DNA from: Hirsutella rhossiliensis
Lineage: Eukaryota > Ascomycota > Sordariomycetes > Hypocreales > Ophiocordycipitaceae
Assembly: GCF_020360975.1 (NCBI RefSeq)
Contig: NW_025408670.1
Coordinates: 5,642,001-5,706,000, forward strand
Length of the DNA: 64,000 bases
Direction: 5' to 3'
Shown: positions 33,110 through 47,122 of the stretch, one piece after another
How the letters are laid out: each line of letters opens with the position of its first letter
How positions within the stretch are numbered: the first letter of the stretch is position 1
Made by a program: the position numbers and the translations under genes
Notes under the pieces: model-generated
What the model saw: the letters and a program-made list of their open reading frames with translations, nothing else
Database searches by the model: none
What the model was told of the DNA's origin: nothing

Positions 33110-33150
33110 TATATATTTTTATATACTTATTATATCTCTCTTTGCGAGAG

Positions 33151-36100
33151 TTATAAGCCTAGGAGGAATAGAATTCCTATACCTTCCGGCTGCTATAAAA
33201 GGCACCTTTCTTATATTCCTCGTAGCTTCCTTTTACCCTTCTTACTAAAAAGCCGGTTTTTAACCGACTATTCTACCCTTCCCTATAATAATATCGAAAA
33301 ACGACTCTACCGCCCCTATAGTCTATAAGACGATTCTTATAGAGCCCTAAGATTAGGATAAGTAGGTAAAGAAGCTACGGGCTCGTATAGATAGAACTAT
33401 CTATAATTTAGTCTTCTTTAATAAGTAGGACCCTCTCGAGCCCCCTCTTTATCCTAGAGTAACGGAATTTATAGAGGGAGCTTCCCTCTTCTCTAAGCTA
33501 ACCTCTATATAATAGAGAGCTTTTTCTATTACCTTAGGCGACTATAAAAGTCACCGAAAGGAATACCTCTACGAGACGAAGCTACTAACTACTATATACA
33601 CGGCGATAACGGAATCTATTAGTGCTATAAAGCTAATCTCTCTTTAAGAGAAAGAGACTCCTAGGTAGTAGCTTTTAAAGCTCGAGACCTCGATAGCTCC
33701 CTTAAGGGGCTATATAACTAACCGTATTAGGAAGACTTATACGGTATACTTAGGAGCCTTTTCTACTAGGAACTTACTAGCTTCTTCGTAGCTAGCTAAG
33801 TAAGAAGAAATCCTCGAGGAAGCTAACTAATACTTCCTTATAAAAGCTCTTTCCGGCTAGTAGCTATAGGATATATCTCTACTAATAAAGCCTATTAGTA
33901 ACGGTTACTCGACTATCTTTTAAGAAGCTAGCCGGGAACTAAACGAAGAGGCTACTAGAGTATAATAGTAAGTAGTCTTATTCCTTTATAGCTAGCACTT
34001 AACCTAGACGGCTCGACCTACTACCCCTATAGCTGCTGCAGCCCCTGCTACTACGGCTCCCGCTACTGCTACTATAGCTATTGCCCCTCTAGCTCCTCCT
34101 CCCTCGAGAGCCTTAACGCCGTCGTTAACTATAGCTATAGCCCTAGCCCCGGCTACGTATCTTACTCCGGGCCCGGCCCCGGTCCCGTTAGTTAGACCGG
34201 CCCGACTAGTCCCCTAATAGACCTTTTAGTCCGTTAGTCGAAAAATCAGGGAACTAGTCGAAATCGAACCTCTTCGTTAAAATTAGTAATAAGGGGTAAA
34301 AAGGGGGGGGTTTTAAGTAGACCTTCCGGATTAAGATAAGGATTCCTTAAAGAAATAAAAGACTAGACGAAACGGCTGCCTAGTATATAAATTACTAGGC
34401 TATCGGTTATTATAATACTAATAAGTCTTCGAGGAAAACCGACCTAAAGGATTTAACCTTTTAAAGAGGCTATAAGAAACGATATAATAGTCTCTTAAGA
34501 AGGACCCCTCGTTATAGAAGAAGATAGACGAGATTTAGGTTACTAGGAAATAGTAACTAACGCCGCTACTATAAATTCGAGGAAAAGTCGTTAGTATAGT
34601 AAATCCGGCATTCGTCTTCCCTACGGATTAGTAAGACTACCCGTTAGGACCCTCTAACTATCCCCTACGAAAATTAGCTATCCTTAACTCCGGTACTTCC
34701 CTTAATATCTATAATATACTCTTACGATTCTAGTCCTTTAAGAAGGTATAGAGGGAATATCTTATTACCGGGGAATCGACTATATAGATAGAGGGATATG
34801 GAAGGGTAAATTTTACGATAAAATTACCTAATAGATCTATATAAATTCTTCGACGAAAAAGGGTAGCTTTTTACCCTCGATTTTTAACGAGCTTAATTTC
34901 CTTCTACCTTCTTCGAGAGGAAGGAATCTTTTAAGATACGACGTCTAAGCCTATAAGGCTAGTCTAGAAGAATTAGACTATTAGGCTTATCGAGGAGAAA
35001 TTTAGTTAATTTATTCTCGAATTCCGACCTATCCTTAAGAAGGAATCTTTCGAGAAGTTAGCTTTCCCTACTTAAAGGAGGGTAGGTTTAAGGGCCCTCT
35101 TCTAGCAGCCTAAGGAAACGGTCTTCTTTAGCACGCACGACTTAGTTACCTAGGCCCCCTAGCTTTATATAAGCTAGGTTAATAGTAGGGCGTACGAATA
35201 AGGGGACTAAAGACCGTCGAATACGAATACTACGGCTAAGGAAAGACTAAGAGACGAATTTCTAGAAGAACCCCTTTACGGCTAGACTAGCTATATAAGG
35301 AAATTTAGGTCGACTAGACCGACGTCTCTAGGAACTAGGAAAGCTTTATTAGGGTAATGTTTTTTATAGACGCCTTTTTAAGGATGGTTTTCCCCTATTT
35401 CTTACGGACCTACCTAAGTAAGTATAACTAGTCTGCCCTCTAGGACTTCGTTAACTAGATAATATCCTACTTTAGCTACGAGGTAAAGAAGATACGGTCT
35501 AACGGGGAGCTATTTACGAAGGATATCTTAAACTAGCTTCGAAAAAGGGGCATTTTACCCCTACCGTTAGCACCGAATACCTAAGCCTAAAACGGAGGGG
35601 TAGAAAGATTAAGGGGTGCTATAATAGAAAAGGCCTATATAATAAGACTTACTATAAGGCTTCTATACGACCTTTAGAGGGAAGTCGTTAAGACCGCCTA
35701 TTACCTTTAGAACCGGACCCTAAGGACCTAAGAAATAGACTAGAAATCCCCCCTCGAGCTCTTTATAAAGAAGAGGGCCTCGCTAGCCTACCTTCGTGCC
35801 TATAGCTATAAGGCATACGTAATAACTATAGATATATAGCTAAAAAGGAAGAAGAAAAGAAAGCTTAATCCTAGAGCCTTTATTAGTTACCTCGTTAGTT
35901 ATAATTCTATAAATATCTTCTAGATCTAGATTCCTCTTCTATAGAAGGTAATTTTAATAAGGGATATAGTTTTCGACGAATTTAGCTTCTTCGATAAAAA
36001 GAGGGATTAATAGCCCCTCTTACTCTTATAACGTTAGCTAATTTAGAAGATTTAAATCCCCCCTTCCTAATAGTCTTAAGAAGAGGTCCGAGACTAGGAA

Positions 36101-37079
36101 ACGGAAAAAGAAACTAACGTTAAAGTAGTCGAGGATAACGCTAAATTTAAAGAAGAAGAAGAAGAGGAAGCTACTAGATTAGATAATCTAGACGAAGAAG
36201 GAGACTATAGGAAAGCGGTAGAGCTAGAATACGCCTACCTCCCTACGCCTCCTCTTATAGAATAAGAAGAAGATCTAAAAGTAGCTTTCTCTATTAGTCT
36301 TCCCGTCTCGACCCCTAAGGGGGTAGGAAAGGCACCTTTCTTAAAGGATTACCTAGCTGCTTTTTTATCCCTACTTCGAGAAGCAAAGGAAGGTATAGGG
36401 CCCGATACGGATATAAAAGAAGACTAATTTCTCCCCTATTTCGATCGTTTTTCTGACTTCTATTAAACGCTAATAAAAGACGGTTCCTATAGAGCGTTTA
36501 TAGTAGGCCGGTTTTTTAAGCTACTATTAGCAAGGAAGGTATATAAAAGAGACCTCTTAGACCTACTAGTAAACTAAAAGTAGCTAGAAAAACACCCCTT
36601 TAGAGACTAGTTTTTCTAGGCCTAGAAAGACTACCTAGCCTTATATAAAGAGATAGGGTCTTTTAAAAAGGTCCTTAAGGAAAAAGTAAGAGGAAAATAG
36701 GTCCTTAGCTATAAGTAGGTCTTTATCTATAAGACTAATAAATATAGCTTCCTTTAAAAGTATAAAGCCTAGCTAGTTATCTATAGGAATTAATAGGAAA
36801 AAAGGGATCTACCTACTAAGGCAACCACCCTAGTAGGGATATCTTTTCGGACCCTTATAGCTATAGTAGTAGAATTCGACCTCGAACTTAATTAAATAGA
36901 TATAGTTAACGTCTTTATTAACTGCCTACCTAAGAAAGAAGAAGTTATTTATATACGACTTCCTCTTAGTTTCTAATAACTAGGAAAGGTTCTATAGCTT
37001 AGGAAAGCTCTATACGGACTACGAAGATTACCCCTTCTTTAGTAATAGCATTTAATAGGTTCCCTTAAAGCCCTAGGGA
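33151..37079 (+). mobile_element. Ty1/copia internal region, truncated inside reverse transcriptase
   Basis: Colinear with the reverse complement of 54550-58498. It includes an Ala/Pro-rich gag stretch (34020-34200), a degenerate CCHC region near 34390-34430, and RT motifs near 36905 (VNVFINCL, then a degenerate VYIRL) and 37010 (KALYGLRRL). CpA and TpG are essentially exhausted. It stops abruptly at about 37079, where the other copy continues; a different copia sequence follows. Confidence 0.8.
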
Positions 37080-38950
37080 AAAGAATACGCTCTTAAAGAA
37101 TATTATTTAAAATATAAATTAGCTTATAGTGCTAAAGGAATTAAATTAACTAAATTCCTAGACCTATATAAAACCGGTTAAATTAAAGTAAAGCTAAAGA
37201 AAGTATTATATAGCCTAAAATAAAGTCCTAAGCTCTAGTATAATTATTTAAAAATTATATTAAATAAACTCGGATTTCTTTTTCTTTTAATAGATAAAGG
37301 AGTAGCTATAAATAAGGACTATAGTATAGCCTTAGTAATTTATATCGACGACTTTCTTATAGTAGGGCCCTTTAAATCTATAATAAAAGAAAGATTATTT
37401 AAAGAATTATCTAAATTCTTAGAATTTACTATCTTAAGAGATATAAAAGACTTCTTAGGTCTAAATATTATAATAAACCGAGAAATTAAAGAGCTATATA
37501 TATCCTAAGAAAATTATGCCTTAAATAAATTAAAGGGATTTAATAAAGAAGGTTTAGGAAGTTTAAATTTACTTACTATAGTAGGCTTTAAGCTTATAAA
37601 AGTAAAGGAATTACCTTTTAAGGAAGATATATTATAATTTTAGAAAGAAATAGGATCTCTATTATACTTAGCCTTATTTACTAGGCTAGATATCTTATAT
37701 TCTATAATTTCCTATACTAGATTCGTAGCTAAGCTTAACTAAATATATTTTAAGGCTTTAAATATAATTTATAAATATTTAAATAAATTCCCTAGCTTAA
37801 AGATTAAATATAATTATAATATCCCTTTTACCTATCTATATATAAAGGGTTTTACCGAATCTAGCTAAGCGTTAGATTAAATAGACGGAAAATCCTTTTC
37901 CGGTTACTATTTTTATATATATAATAATATAATAAGCTAGGCTTGCTCTAAGTAGAAAGCCGTTGCCCTTTCTACCTATAAAGTAAAGTATATTAGCCTT
38001 AGGGAGGTAAATAAAGAAGCTATTTATTTAAATATACTTTTTAAATATATTACTAAGGATCTATTTATTAAGATTCTTAATACTATACCTCTTATTTTAA
38101 CGGATAATACTACTACTATTAAATTAGTAGAAAATATAGAATTTTATAAAAGGTCTAAGTATATAAGATTAGCCTATTACTATACTAAAACTAGTATAAG
38201 AGAAGGGGAAATTAAAGTTTTTTATATTAAATTAAAAGATAATATAGCTAATATTTTTACGAAGGAATTAAGACCTAGATTACTCTATAAATTTAAAGAC
38301 GGTCTATCCTTAATATAAGTTCCTAAGTAATTAAAAGGGGTTTTTAGATATTTCTTATACTTTCTATATCTTTCCCTTACTAGGTTCTTCCTTTTTAGGT
38401 TTCTTAAAGAAATATTTACTAGGTTTTTATCTATTAAGATTTTCCTAGTAATAATAAGTTTTACCTTATATAAGGTTATCCTATAAATAATTATTATAAC
38501 TATAGATTTTTCCTACTATAGGTTTTTCTATTAGTATATACCTAAGGTTTTTTTTCCTAAGAAAGAATAGGTTTTATATATCCTATTAAGGTATAAGAGT
38601 AGTTTTCCTAAATTAGGGTTTTACCCTATATATATACTACTATAAATAAATTAGTAAAGAGTATATAAATCTACTCTTTAAGGGAGGCTATAAGGAACGG
38701 CGTTTTCCTATTATAAATAAAGTAGCTATACTATACTCTCCCGATTATATAAACTAATAAGTAGTATATTAATTATAGATAAAATCCTATTATATAGAGT
38801 AAGAATCGTTCGTTATTTTATATATTATTATATATTAAACGAGTTGCCGGTTATTATATAATTAGGAATCGAAGGAGTAGACCTAGCTTAAAATATAAGC
38901 TAAGACCTCTTAAGAATACTAGTATAACTAACCTCCTTTAAATATAAATA
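37080..38950 (+). mobile_element. Second, different Ty1/copia element: RT C-terminal half, RNase H and 3' end
   Basis: The + frame reads YIDDFLIVG (near 37345), a long GLNIIINREIK and ENYALNK block, GSLLYLALFTRLDILYSI (near 37655), the RNase H block LTDNTTTIKLVEN (near 38100) and KDNIANIFTKEL (near 38240). These are the hallmark motifs of copia RT and RNase H, with scattered TAA/TAG. A purine tract AAGGGAGGC at about 38680 is followed by a probable 3' LTR to about 38945. Confidence 0.8.
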
Positions 38951-41098
38951 TTAATAGAACTAAGATACTTCTAGATATACTTAAGGTATTATAGAATTTC
39001 TTAGCCTTAGGGCTATACGGCAGCTTAAATCTAGTCCTAAAAGGTTCTTCCGTTTAGCTATAATTATCTATATAAGATAGTATATCCGCTAATAAATAGA
39101 GATAGAATTATTAACTTTAATATATCTTTTATATACTAATATACTATAAATAAATTCTATTAAAAATCCTACCTTATACTCCTTCTTCCCCTTTATTATA
39201 TAGTTTTATATAATTCCTTAATTTCCTAAAATTCCGCTTTTACTTATATACCTTAAGAAGATTATTATACTATAAGTCGATACCTAGGCCTAAGCGCCTA
39301 AACTAGCCCTAAGGTAAAAAGAAGTAAAAATAAAGCGAGTTAAAGCTAAGACTATATCTTAGCTAAGACTATACTAGCTAATACTTTAAACGCTTAAGGA
39401 TATTAACTAAGACCTAAACTATATTTTTATTACTTTAGTATAAATTACGATAGCTATAGTTTTATACTAAGGGCGAATATTACTTAAGGGTAATATATAG
39501 TTTACCTTAAAAGTAAAAAGGGCGATAAGGGAGGCTAAGAAGGTAAGGAGGAAGTATAAGTAGGAAAGGAGTAAGGTAAACTAAGAAGACCTATATAAGG
39601 CGTTTATAGCTTAGAAGTAGACCGTTTATAAGGTAAGGAGGGCCTACTAGCGTAAGTTCTTAAAAGAATTTAGCGCTAATAATACTAAGCTTTAAAATAT
39701 AAAGAGGTAGGCTAAACTTTATAGTAGGCTACTATTAAAACTAACTTATATCCCGCTATTAGTTAAAAAAGGTAAGGACTAACTAATAGAAACCTTTAAA
39801 GGGAAGGCTTAAATACTAGCTACTAAGTTCTTCTTATTAAAAGCTAGTATAACTTAAAGGCTACCCTAGCTTATAGCTAAGGCAACCCTTATAGTCGATT
39901 AATAAATCTAACTAGCTAATATTATAGTAGCGCTAAGTAAGATAGTAAGCTAGAAAGTAATAAGTCTAAATAGCGTCCCCTTAAGGTTTATTAAGAAGTA
40001 TAAACTAGCCTTAGTTTAGTAACTAGCTATAATCTTTAACGCTTATACTTAACTCTTATATTTCCTAGGCTAGTTTTATAGCGCGAATATAGTAGTAATT
40101 TAAAAGCTAGGTAAGAGGCTAGAAGCTTACTATATAATAAGGGGATAAAAACTAATTTCCCTCTTACTTATAGTAAGGAAAGTACTTAAGTAAATACTAG
40201 CTTAAAAGATCGCGGGAGTAATAAAGGCGAATAATATCTTACTAAATAAATAAATAAGGAATAAAAGGGAATACTTTATAAAAGCAGCGATCCTATTAAT
40301 AATAAAACTAATATATATAACCTAGGCCTATAAAGGTATTATATTATTCTTATAGCTAGATATTAAGGGTTTATTTAATACGGTTAACTATAATAAGCTT
40401 ATAAAGGACCTAAAGCTTAAGGGATACCTTAGATAGCTTATAAGCTTAATATAAAGCTTTATAAGTAATAAAAGATTAACCTTTTACTTTAATAAAAAGA
40501 CTTTAAAGCTAACCTAGGTATTAATAAGAGTCCTTTAAAGCTCCCCTTTATCTTTAATCTTATTTTTATACTATATAACCCCCTTATATAAAAAGCTTAG
40601 TATAATATATAGTATTTATATTATTAGTTTTACTAATAATATAAATATAGTTAGTATTAAACCTAATAAGGCTATTATAGTAGTATACTAAAAAGAGGCC
40701 TAGAAGGTATATATAAAGTAAGCGACTAAGTTTATAGTTACTTTTAAACTATTAAAGAGCGAGTTAATATACTTTATATAAAGGAGATAAGCGATAATAA
40801 CGCTAGTTTACTTTAAGGCTAATATAGTAATACTAGTTTAAGAGGCCTACTTATTAAGGGTTTAGGTATACTAGAAATTATATTAAAAAGCATACTTAAA
40901 ATAGCTTTAAGTAATAATAAAGCGCTAGACTATAGCTCTAACTAGGCTTATAGCGTTTATATAGGGCTATACCTTACTATATACTAAGGAAGTCTATAGT
41001 AAAGTAATCTAGTCCTTAATCTCTTATACTATAGTTATATTTTATAAGATAACGCTTATAAGGGGGAAACTATATAAGATTATATAGGACCTAGTATT
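38951..41098 (+). mobile_element. Tad1-like LINE: linker and reverse transcriptase
   Basis: At 39490-39800 the frame reads KVKRAIREAKK, then VRRAY and KFLKEFSANNT, matching the region between endonuclease and RT. At 40350-40650 come LDIKGLFNTVNYNKLI, SPLSLILFLYYITPL and FTNNINIVSI, the RT blocks with degenerate catalytic residues. It is cut by the solo LTR at 41099. Confidence 0.78.
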
Positions 41099-41573
41099 AT
41101 TATAAAGCATAGCTTAATTTTATAGTTCTTAGAGATATCTCTTAATAAGAGGGACTAAGGAAGCTAAAAACACTTAGTATAGAAGAAGGAAGAAGGAGCT
41201 AAAAAGAGGTATAAAAAGAAAGGTAGGAGTATAAGGGGAAGTATAAGTAGTAAGAGATAAAACGGATATACTAGTAACGGCTAAAAAAGAAGGGAAAAAC
41301 CGGTAAAAAGCTTAGTAGTTAAAAGGATATTAGTAGCTTCTTTAAGTAGGATCTTTTTTATTAATTAAGATATTAAATAGGTATAAAAAAGGGCGTTAGA
41401 TAGAGGAAAGAAGGATAATTAAGGTAATATAATAATTACTCCCTTACCTTAATTACTGCCCTTATAAGAATTAAATAGCTTAGCCCTACCTATCTATCCC
41501 TTTACTTTTAATTTTACCTTTATATATTTTATATATACTTCTTATATCTTTCTTTATAAGAAGTATAGGACTA
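41099..41573 (+). mobile_element. Solo copia LTR, uninterrupted (empty-site reference)
   Basis: Homologous to the LTR at 29884-33150 along its whole length but without the DNA transposon. Intact TTACCTTTATATATTTT lies at the equivalent insertion point (TA 41521-41522). Confidence 0.82.
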
Positions 41574-43896
41574 GTTAGCTTACTTCTAAGTAGTAATAAG
41601 CGCCTACCGCGCGACCTTAGTTTATTAAGTAAAAGTAAAAGTATAAGTGCCTTTAATTAACCTTTACTTAAACTTAAGAATAATAAATACCCTTTAAAGG
41701 TTAAAGGACTTAAGGCTCTTAAGCTAAATTTAATATATATTTAATATAGTTATAAATATACTTAAAAGGAGGCGATATTAAAAGGAGAGTAAGCCCTTAG
41801 CGGCGCTACTACTTAGTAGGCCCTCCCTTATAAAGGAGATAAAGAGGGTCTAAAACTAGATAGGATTAAACGACCTCTTAAATAAAGCTAAGTTACTTAA
41901 AAGGCTAAATAAAGAATAAGTCCTTAATAAAACGCTAAGGAAGACGCGATTTAATAATACTAAACTACCCTCTACCTTACTAACTTCTAGCTATAGTTTA
42001 ATAAGGCGATAACGCTAGACCGCTTTAAGGGCCTTCTTAAGTATATTAGTATAATAATTACTTAGATATATATAAAAAAGATCGGGCTTAATAACTTCCT
42101 CTTTAACTAATAGGTCCTTAGTATAGTCTTACTAATATATACCTATAAATAAAAATAAGATACTATCTACTATATAATAATTAACTATTTATTAATAGTA
42201 AAGGTAAGGGAGTCCCTTTTAATATAAGCTTAAGATATAGGTAATATAAGAGCGGGCCTTTAAAGGAAAAAGATAGCGGCGCCGCTAATATAATAGTTCT
42301 TTTACTTAGGTAAGCTCTACTAGTTCGACTTAGCTTAAAGGCTATATATAGATATACTAAATAATAAGACCCGGGTTATACTAAAAATAAAGCGGCCTTA
42401 ACTAAGACTACCTTAGCTAACTACTTCCCTTACTAAAGCGACCTAGGAAAAGGAAAGGACTTATAATAATAAGACTATAGTATTAGCTAAACTAAACCTA
42501 AACTAAGCGTAAACCGCGTTACTTAAACTATAGACTAAATAGAATTAATAAGACTTAATTAAGCTAGCTTTAATAGCTATAGAATAAGACCTACTACTAA
42601 AAACCTATAACTAAATAAGACCTAACCTAAAACTAAATTAAGATAGAGTTAATAACTAGCCCTTAAACTATAACCTTAGCCTAACTTATTAGTAGTAATA
42701 TCCGCTTTACTATTATAATAGGAATAATAAGACCCCCTTAAGGTAGTATATAGGGTATAAGAAAGAGTAACCTAAGACTTATAAGGAGTATAAGGACTAT
42801 TATTACTATAAGAAGCTTAATAATAGCTAGCTAAGCCCGACCTTAAACCTAAACTAAAGCTAGCTTAAATAGCTAGCTTATAAGATAAAGTAATAACTAA
42901 GGTTTATACTAAGGTAGGACCTACTTTAATAGCGGCGTAAAGGCATTTACTATAGCTTATACTATAACTATAGATTTAATTAAGATTAAGACTAATAATA
43001 ATCTTAGCTAAGACCGAACTATAATAGCTATAAATACGCTATTAAATAAAGTTAGGAGCATTAATAGGGTCGCTAAGTAATATAAGGTAGGGACGCTTTA
43101 AGGTAAGCTTAGCGATAGGAGAACTACTAAGCTATAGCTCGGCGTCGGAGCTAATAAAAGATAATAAAGCGGGATCCTATACTAGCTTTAGAGTAACTAT
43201 AAGTATAAGGATAGCGGCGGACTCCTTAGCCTTAGCCTTAGATAAAGCCTTAAATATAATAGCCGCCTTACCCTTACTTTTACCCTTACCCTTTCTTTTA
43301 TTAAAAAGGGCTAGGGCTAAACTAAGCTTAGTAAGATTAAAACTATTATCCTTACTATTATAGTCGTCGCTAGTAATAAGATAGAAATAGTTAGTAAGAT
43401 CGTTAACTACTATAAGAGTCTTTTAAGTAACTAAGAGCGACTTAAGCTTAACTTAAGCTAAGGTTTTAATAGTATCGCTAAACTTACTTAAGTGCTTTCT
43501 AAGGACTTATATATATAGTAGGTATTAACTATAAAATAAGTAAAAGCTAAGGTAAGCGTTTTAATATTCTTAGCAATTATAGCTAAACTAAGGGTAAACT
43601 TACTTAACGCGCCCTTGCCCTTAGTAGTAAGGGCCTTTTAACTAACGTAAATATAAGTTTCTAAAGTAATATAGTAAAGGCGCTCTTATACTAAGCCCTT
43701 AATAAATAAGGGGCGGTTAACCTTAAACTAAGCTTAATAAAGAATATAAATAGCCTCCTTACCTTTAAAGGTAATCTAAAATATAAATTAGTATTAAACT
43801 TAGACTATATTATAGCGGGACGGGGTTACTTACTTAATAATAAAACTAGTTAAAGTTAGCGTAAGTAATATATACTTTAGCCTTTATAGCTATTAA
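41574..43896. other. Degenerate RIP-mutated sequence, unassigned
   Basis: TpA-rich, no reading frame. A - strand gag-like zinc-knuckle trace near 42700-42830 is possible but too weak to call. Confidence 0.5.
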
Positions 43897-44550
43897 AAGG
43901 TATAAGTACTAAGCGTAGGATTAAGTAATCGATAATATAAGCGGAAGGATTAGTTAAAGGAGTATAAGGGGCTAAATAATATATTAAAAGAATAGCGTTA
44001 TAAAAGATACTTATAAACTTACTTATTCTATCTACTACTCTTAGGGAAATCCTTTATCTTTTATAGACTATTACTTACTTACTAGTAAACTAATTAGTTA
44101 GCTTTTTAGTATATTCTATAGTACTTAAAAAGCTCTATCTATAGTATATCTTCTTAACTTAGTAGGTAGTTTAATTATTACGTAATAGTTAACGTAAGAC
44201 TATAGGTTTTAGTATAAGTAGTAGATTTAACTAAAATATTCTATGCCCTACCTATTCTTATATCGCGGATATCTTTAGAACCGCTAGGCTATAATAAGTA
44301 ATAAGGTATCCGTTCTACTTATAATAGACTTATGCATTTTATATATATTTTTATTTATTAGGATAGGCTTATTATAACCTGCTTTTCCTATAAGAAGGTA
44401 TAGATATTTAGTAAAGGTCTTTTATCTTTAAAGGTTATTCCCTTAAACTATATTATAAAGCCTATTTTTACTAGCTTATTTTATAGAGCTTCTATATACT
44501 TATTATTTTTTTATAATAGTAAAATAAGAATATAAGGGTATATTCTTATA
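43897..44550 (-). repeat. LTR copy 1 of the 3.9-kb element (3' LTR)
   Basis: About 654 bp, from AGGTATAAGTACTAAGCG to GGGTATATTCTTATA. Carries the 37-base deletion after GGAGTATAAGG. Confidence 0.8.
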
Positions 44551-47122
44551 ATAGCTAATAAAGTTAGTAAAAAAGTATTAAAGGTAAGACTAACTTAAGA
44601 AAGGACTAAGACTATACTTATAGAACTAGTTTTAATAGCTAGTAAAGGACTTATAGGTAAGCTTACTAGTAAGGCGCTTAATATACGTAAAATATAAGAT
44701 AGAGCGCTCCGATCCTATTATAGTAGCGACTTTCTTATAAGGAGGGGGTTTTAAAGGAGGTAAACTACTACTACCTAAGTTAGCTTCTTAGTTAGATATT
44801 ATAACGCGATTATAAACGAAATTAATATAGTACTAAAGAGACTTAAGGATATAAAGATAAGGTAGGTAAGGAATTAAAGGCTTATAAAAGAGATAGTAGA
44901 TAAAGAGGTAAGGGGAGGTAGGAATAAAACTAAGGGGGGAGGGCAGGTATATATATACGTAAGCTAGGCGCGCGTAATTAATAACTATATACTAGATAGT
45001 AAATATAGACCGCCTCGCCCTTAATTAAGAAGTTATATAGCTAGATAGGAACCGATTTTTAATTAATAAAGCTAGCTAACTAAATTTTAATTAGCTAGCC
45101 CTACCTAAGAGCGACCTATATTAATACCTAGCTTAGTAACTAGATATTACCTACCCTACTAATTAATAGACTAATAGGCTAACGCGGCCGTAGCTATATA
45201 GTAGTAACGTAGGAGCTATAAAGAATAAAAGCGCCTATAAGTTAAGCCCTTTAAAGAAAGGCTACTACCTATAACCTTAGGCTTAAGCTAGTAAGCCTAG
45301 GCTATAGCCGCTTAATATAGTAGCGGCTATAGCTTAAGAGGGCCTACGCGAAAGTATAAATATATAGGAGAAGCCCGCGGCTACTAATATAAATTTTATA
45401 TATACTACTACTATAACCTTATTTAAGGTAAACTTATATTAAAAGAAGGGAGGGTTTTCCTTTAAGTACTTTAGTTTTTCCTTTTAATTTAATATTAAAG
45501 TTCTAGATACCTTTAGCTAGGTCCCTAGTATAATCTTAATAATAATTAATAATAATTAAAATATTATATAGGAATATCTTCTTTTTTAAGAAAGGAATTT
45601 CTAAAGAAAAGATATAAAGGTTATCTTACTATTTTCCTTTAAATATAATATTAGCTTAGTTATTTAATAGGAAAATTTCCTTATTATTAATAAAGATATA
45701 AGTATTTTTAAAATATAATTAGCTTATAATATTTACCTTTAATTTAAATATAAAAAGGTAGTTTCCTAAGATAAATAGCCTTTTATTATTTAGAAATCTA
45801 AAAAGAAGATCTCTATAGCTTTTAATAACTATATAAGATGCCTTTCCTTAATTAACCTTAGTAGAGATAGTTTAAAAATTAATAAGGAATTTCTTTTCTA
45901 ATACTATATACTTAGTAGTACTAGTATTATATATAAAGTTATAGAAATTTCTATTCTCTAAGGTTTTATAAAGGATTTCCTTCTCTTTTACCTTATATAT
46001 AAGGTCTTTAATTTAAGAGGAATTTAAAGGTCCTATTTACTTATTATTAAATATAGCTTTTTTAAGGATATTTAAAGAGATATATACCTCTACTTCTTTT
46101 TTAAAGCTCTATAACTTTTAAGGGTAAGAGGAGGAATAGAAAAATTAATTTCTAGTTCTTTATCCGTTTAATTATTAATTTCTATTTTTTCTACTTTTAA
46201 TATATATAAAGAAGAGGGTTTTTCCTTCTTCTTATTAACGTAAGAGTTTAATTTAATAGGATTTCCTTTTATAGAAGGTTTTCTAGGCCTCTTAAAAGGT
46301 ATTCCTTTATTTTAATTCTTTTAATTTTTAGAAAAGCCTTTAAGGGCTTTTTCTAAGTAAAGATAGTAGTAATATTTAACTAAATACTCTTTCTTTTTAT
46401 AGTAAGTATATTATAATATAGTTTTTATCTTTTTTTAGGGCTTTTTAGTAAAGAAAGCTTACTTAAAGGGATTTTATAGAAACTTAGTCCTCTTAAATTT
46501 CTTTATAAGACTATTAAAGAGAGACTCTAAATTAAAAGCCTCTAAGTTATTTTAAAGAGCTTATATTATATTAGTTATATAGCTAGAAAATAAGCCTAAA
46601 AGGCTATTTAAAATCTAAGCTATAATAACTACTTTTAGAATTATAATATTCTATGCCTTTAGCTCCTTAAATACCTCTTTTACCTTATTTAGGTAGCCTT
46701 CTAAGGATTCGAAATCCCTTACTAAGGTATTAAAAAGCTCCTTTATAAGTAGGTAATTTAAAGTAAAGGAAATAAGGTTATATAGGTTTTTTAACCTATC
46801 CTAAGCCTCTTTAGTATTTATTATATACTTTATTTGGGTTAAAGGACTATCCTTTATATAAAGAAAAATTAAAGTAAGTACTTCTTTTATTTTTAAGTAA
46901 TTTTCTTATTATATAGTAATAGAAAGCTTCTTTTTAACTAAAAGAGCTTATATTTAAATAGCCTAAAAGGTATAGTTAAAACTACCTTTATATTTAGTAA
47001 ATTCGAACTTATCCCTAGAGCTTATTTTAGAAAATTCGAGGTTATATAATTAGTATTGAAATTTCAAGGATTTTTTAAAGTTATTACCTAACTTATAAAG
47101 AAGCTAGGCTTATAACCTATTA

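Larger units (their letters stand above)
29884..33150 (+). mobile_element. Copia 5' LTR, split by a DNA transposon
   Basis: LTR parts at 29884-30321 and 33112-33150 (about 477 bp together) match the LTRs at 41099-41573, 52659-53145 and 58499-58984. It starts TATCGCGAAGCG and ends near CTTTGCGAGAG. Both flanks of the insert are heavily RIP-mutated while the insert is not. Confidence 0.85.

Noticed and set aside
29884..41573. One full copia element bounded by the LTRs at 29884 and 41099
   Set aside because: The interior changes to a different copia family at 37080 and to a LINE at 38951, so the two LTRs do not bracket a single element.
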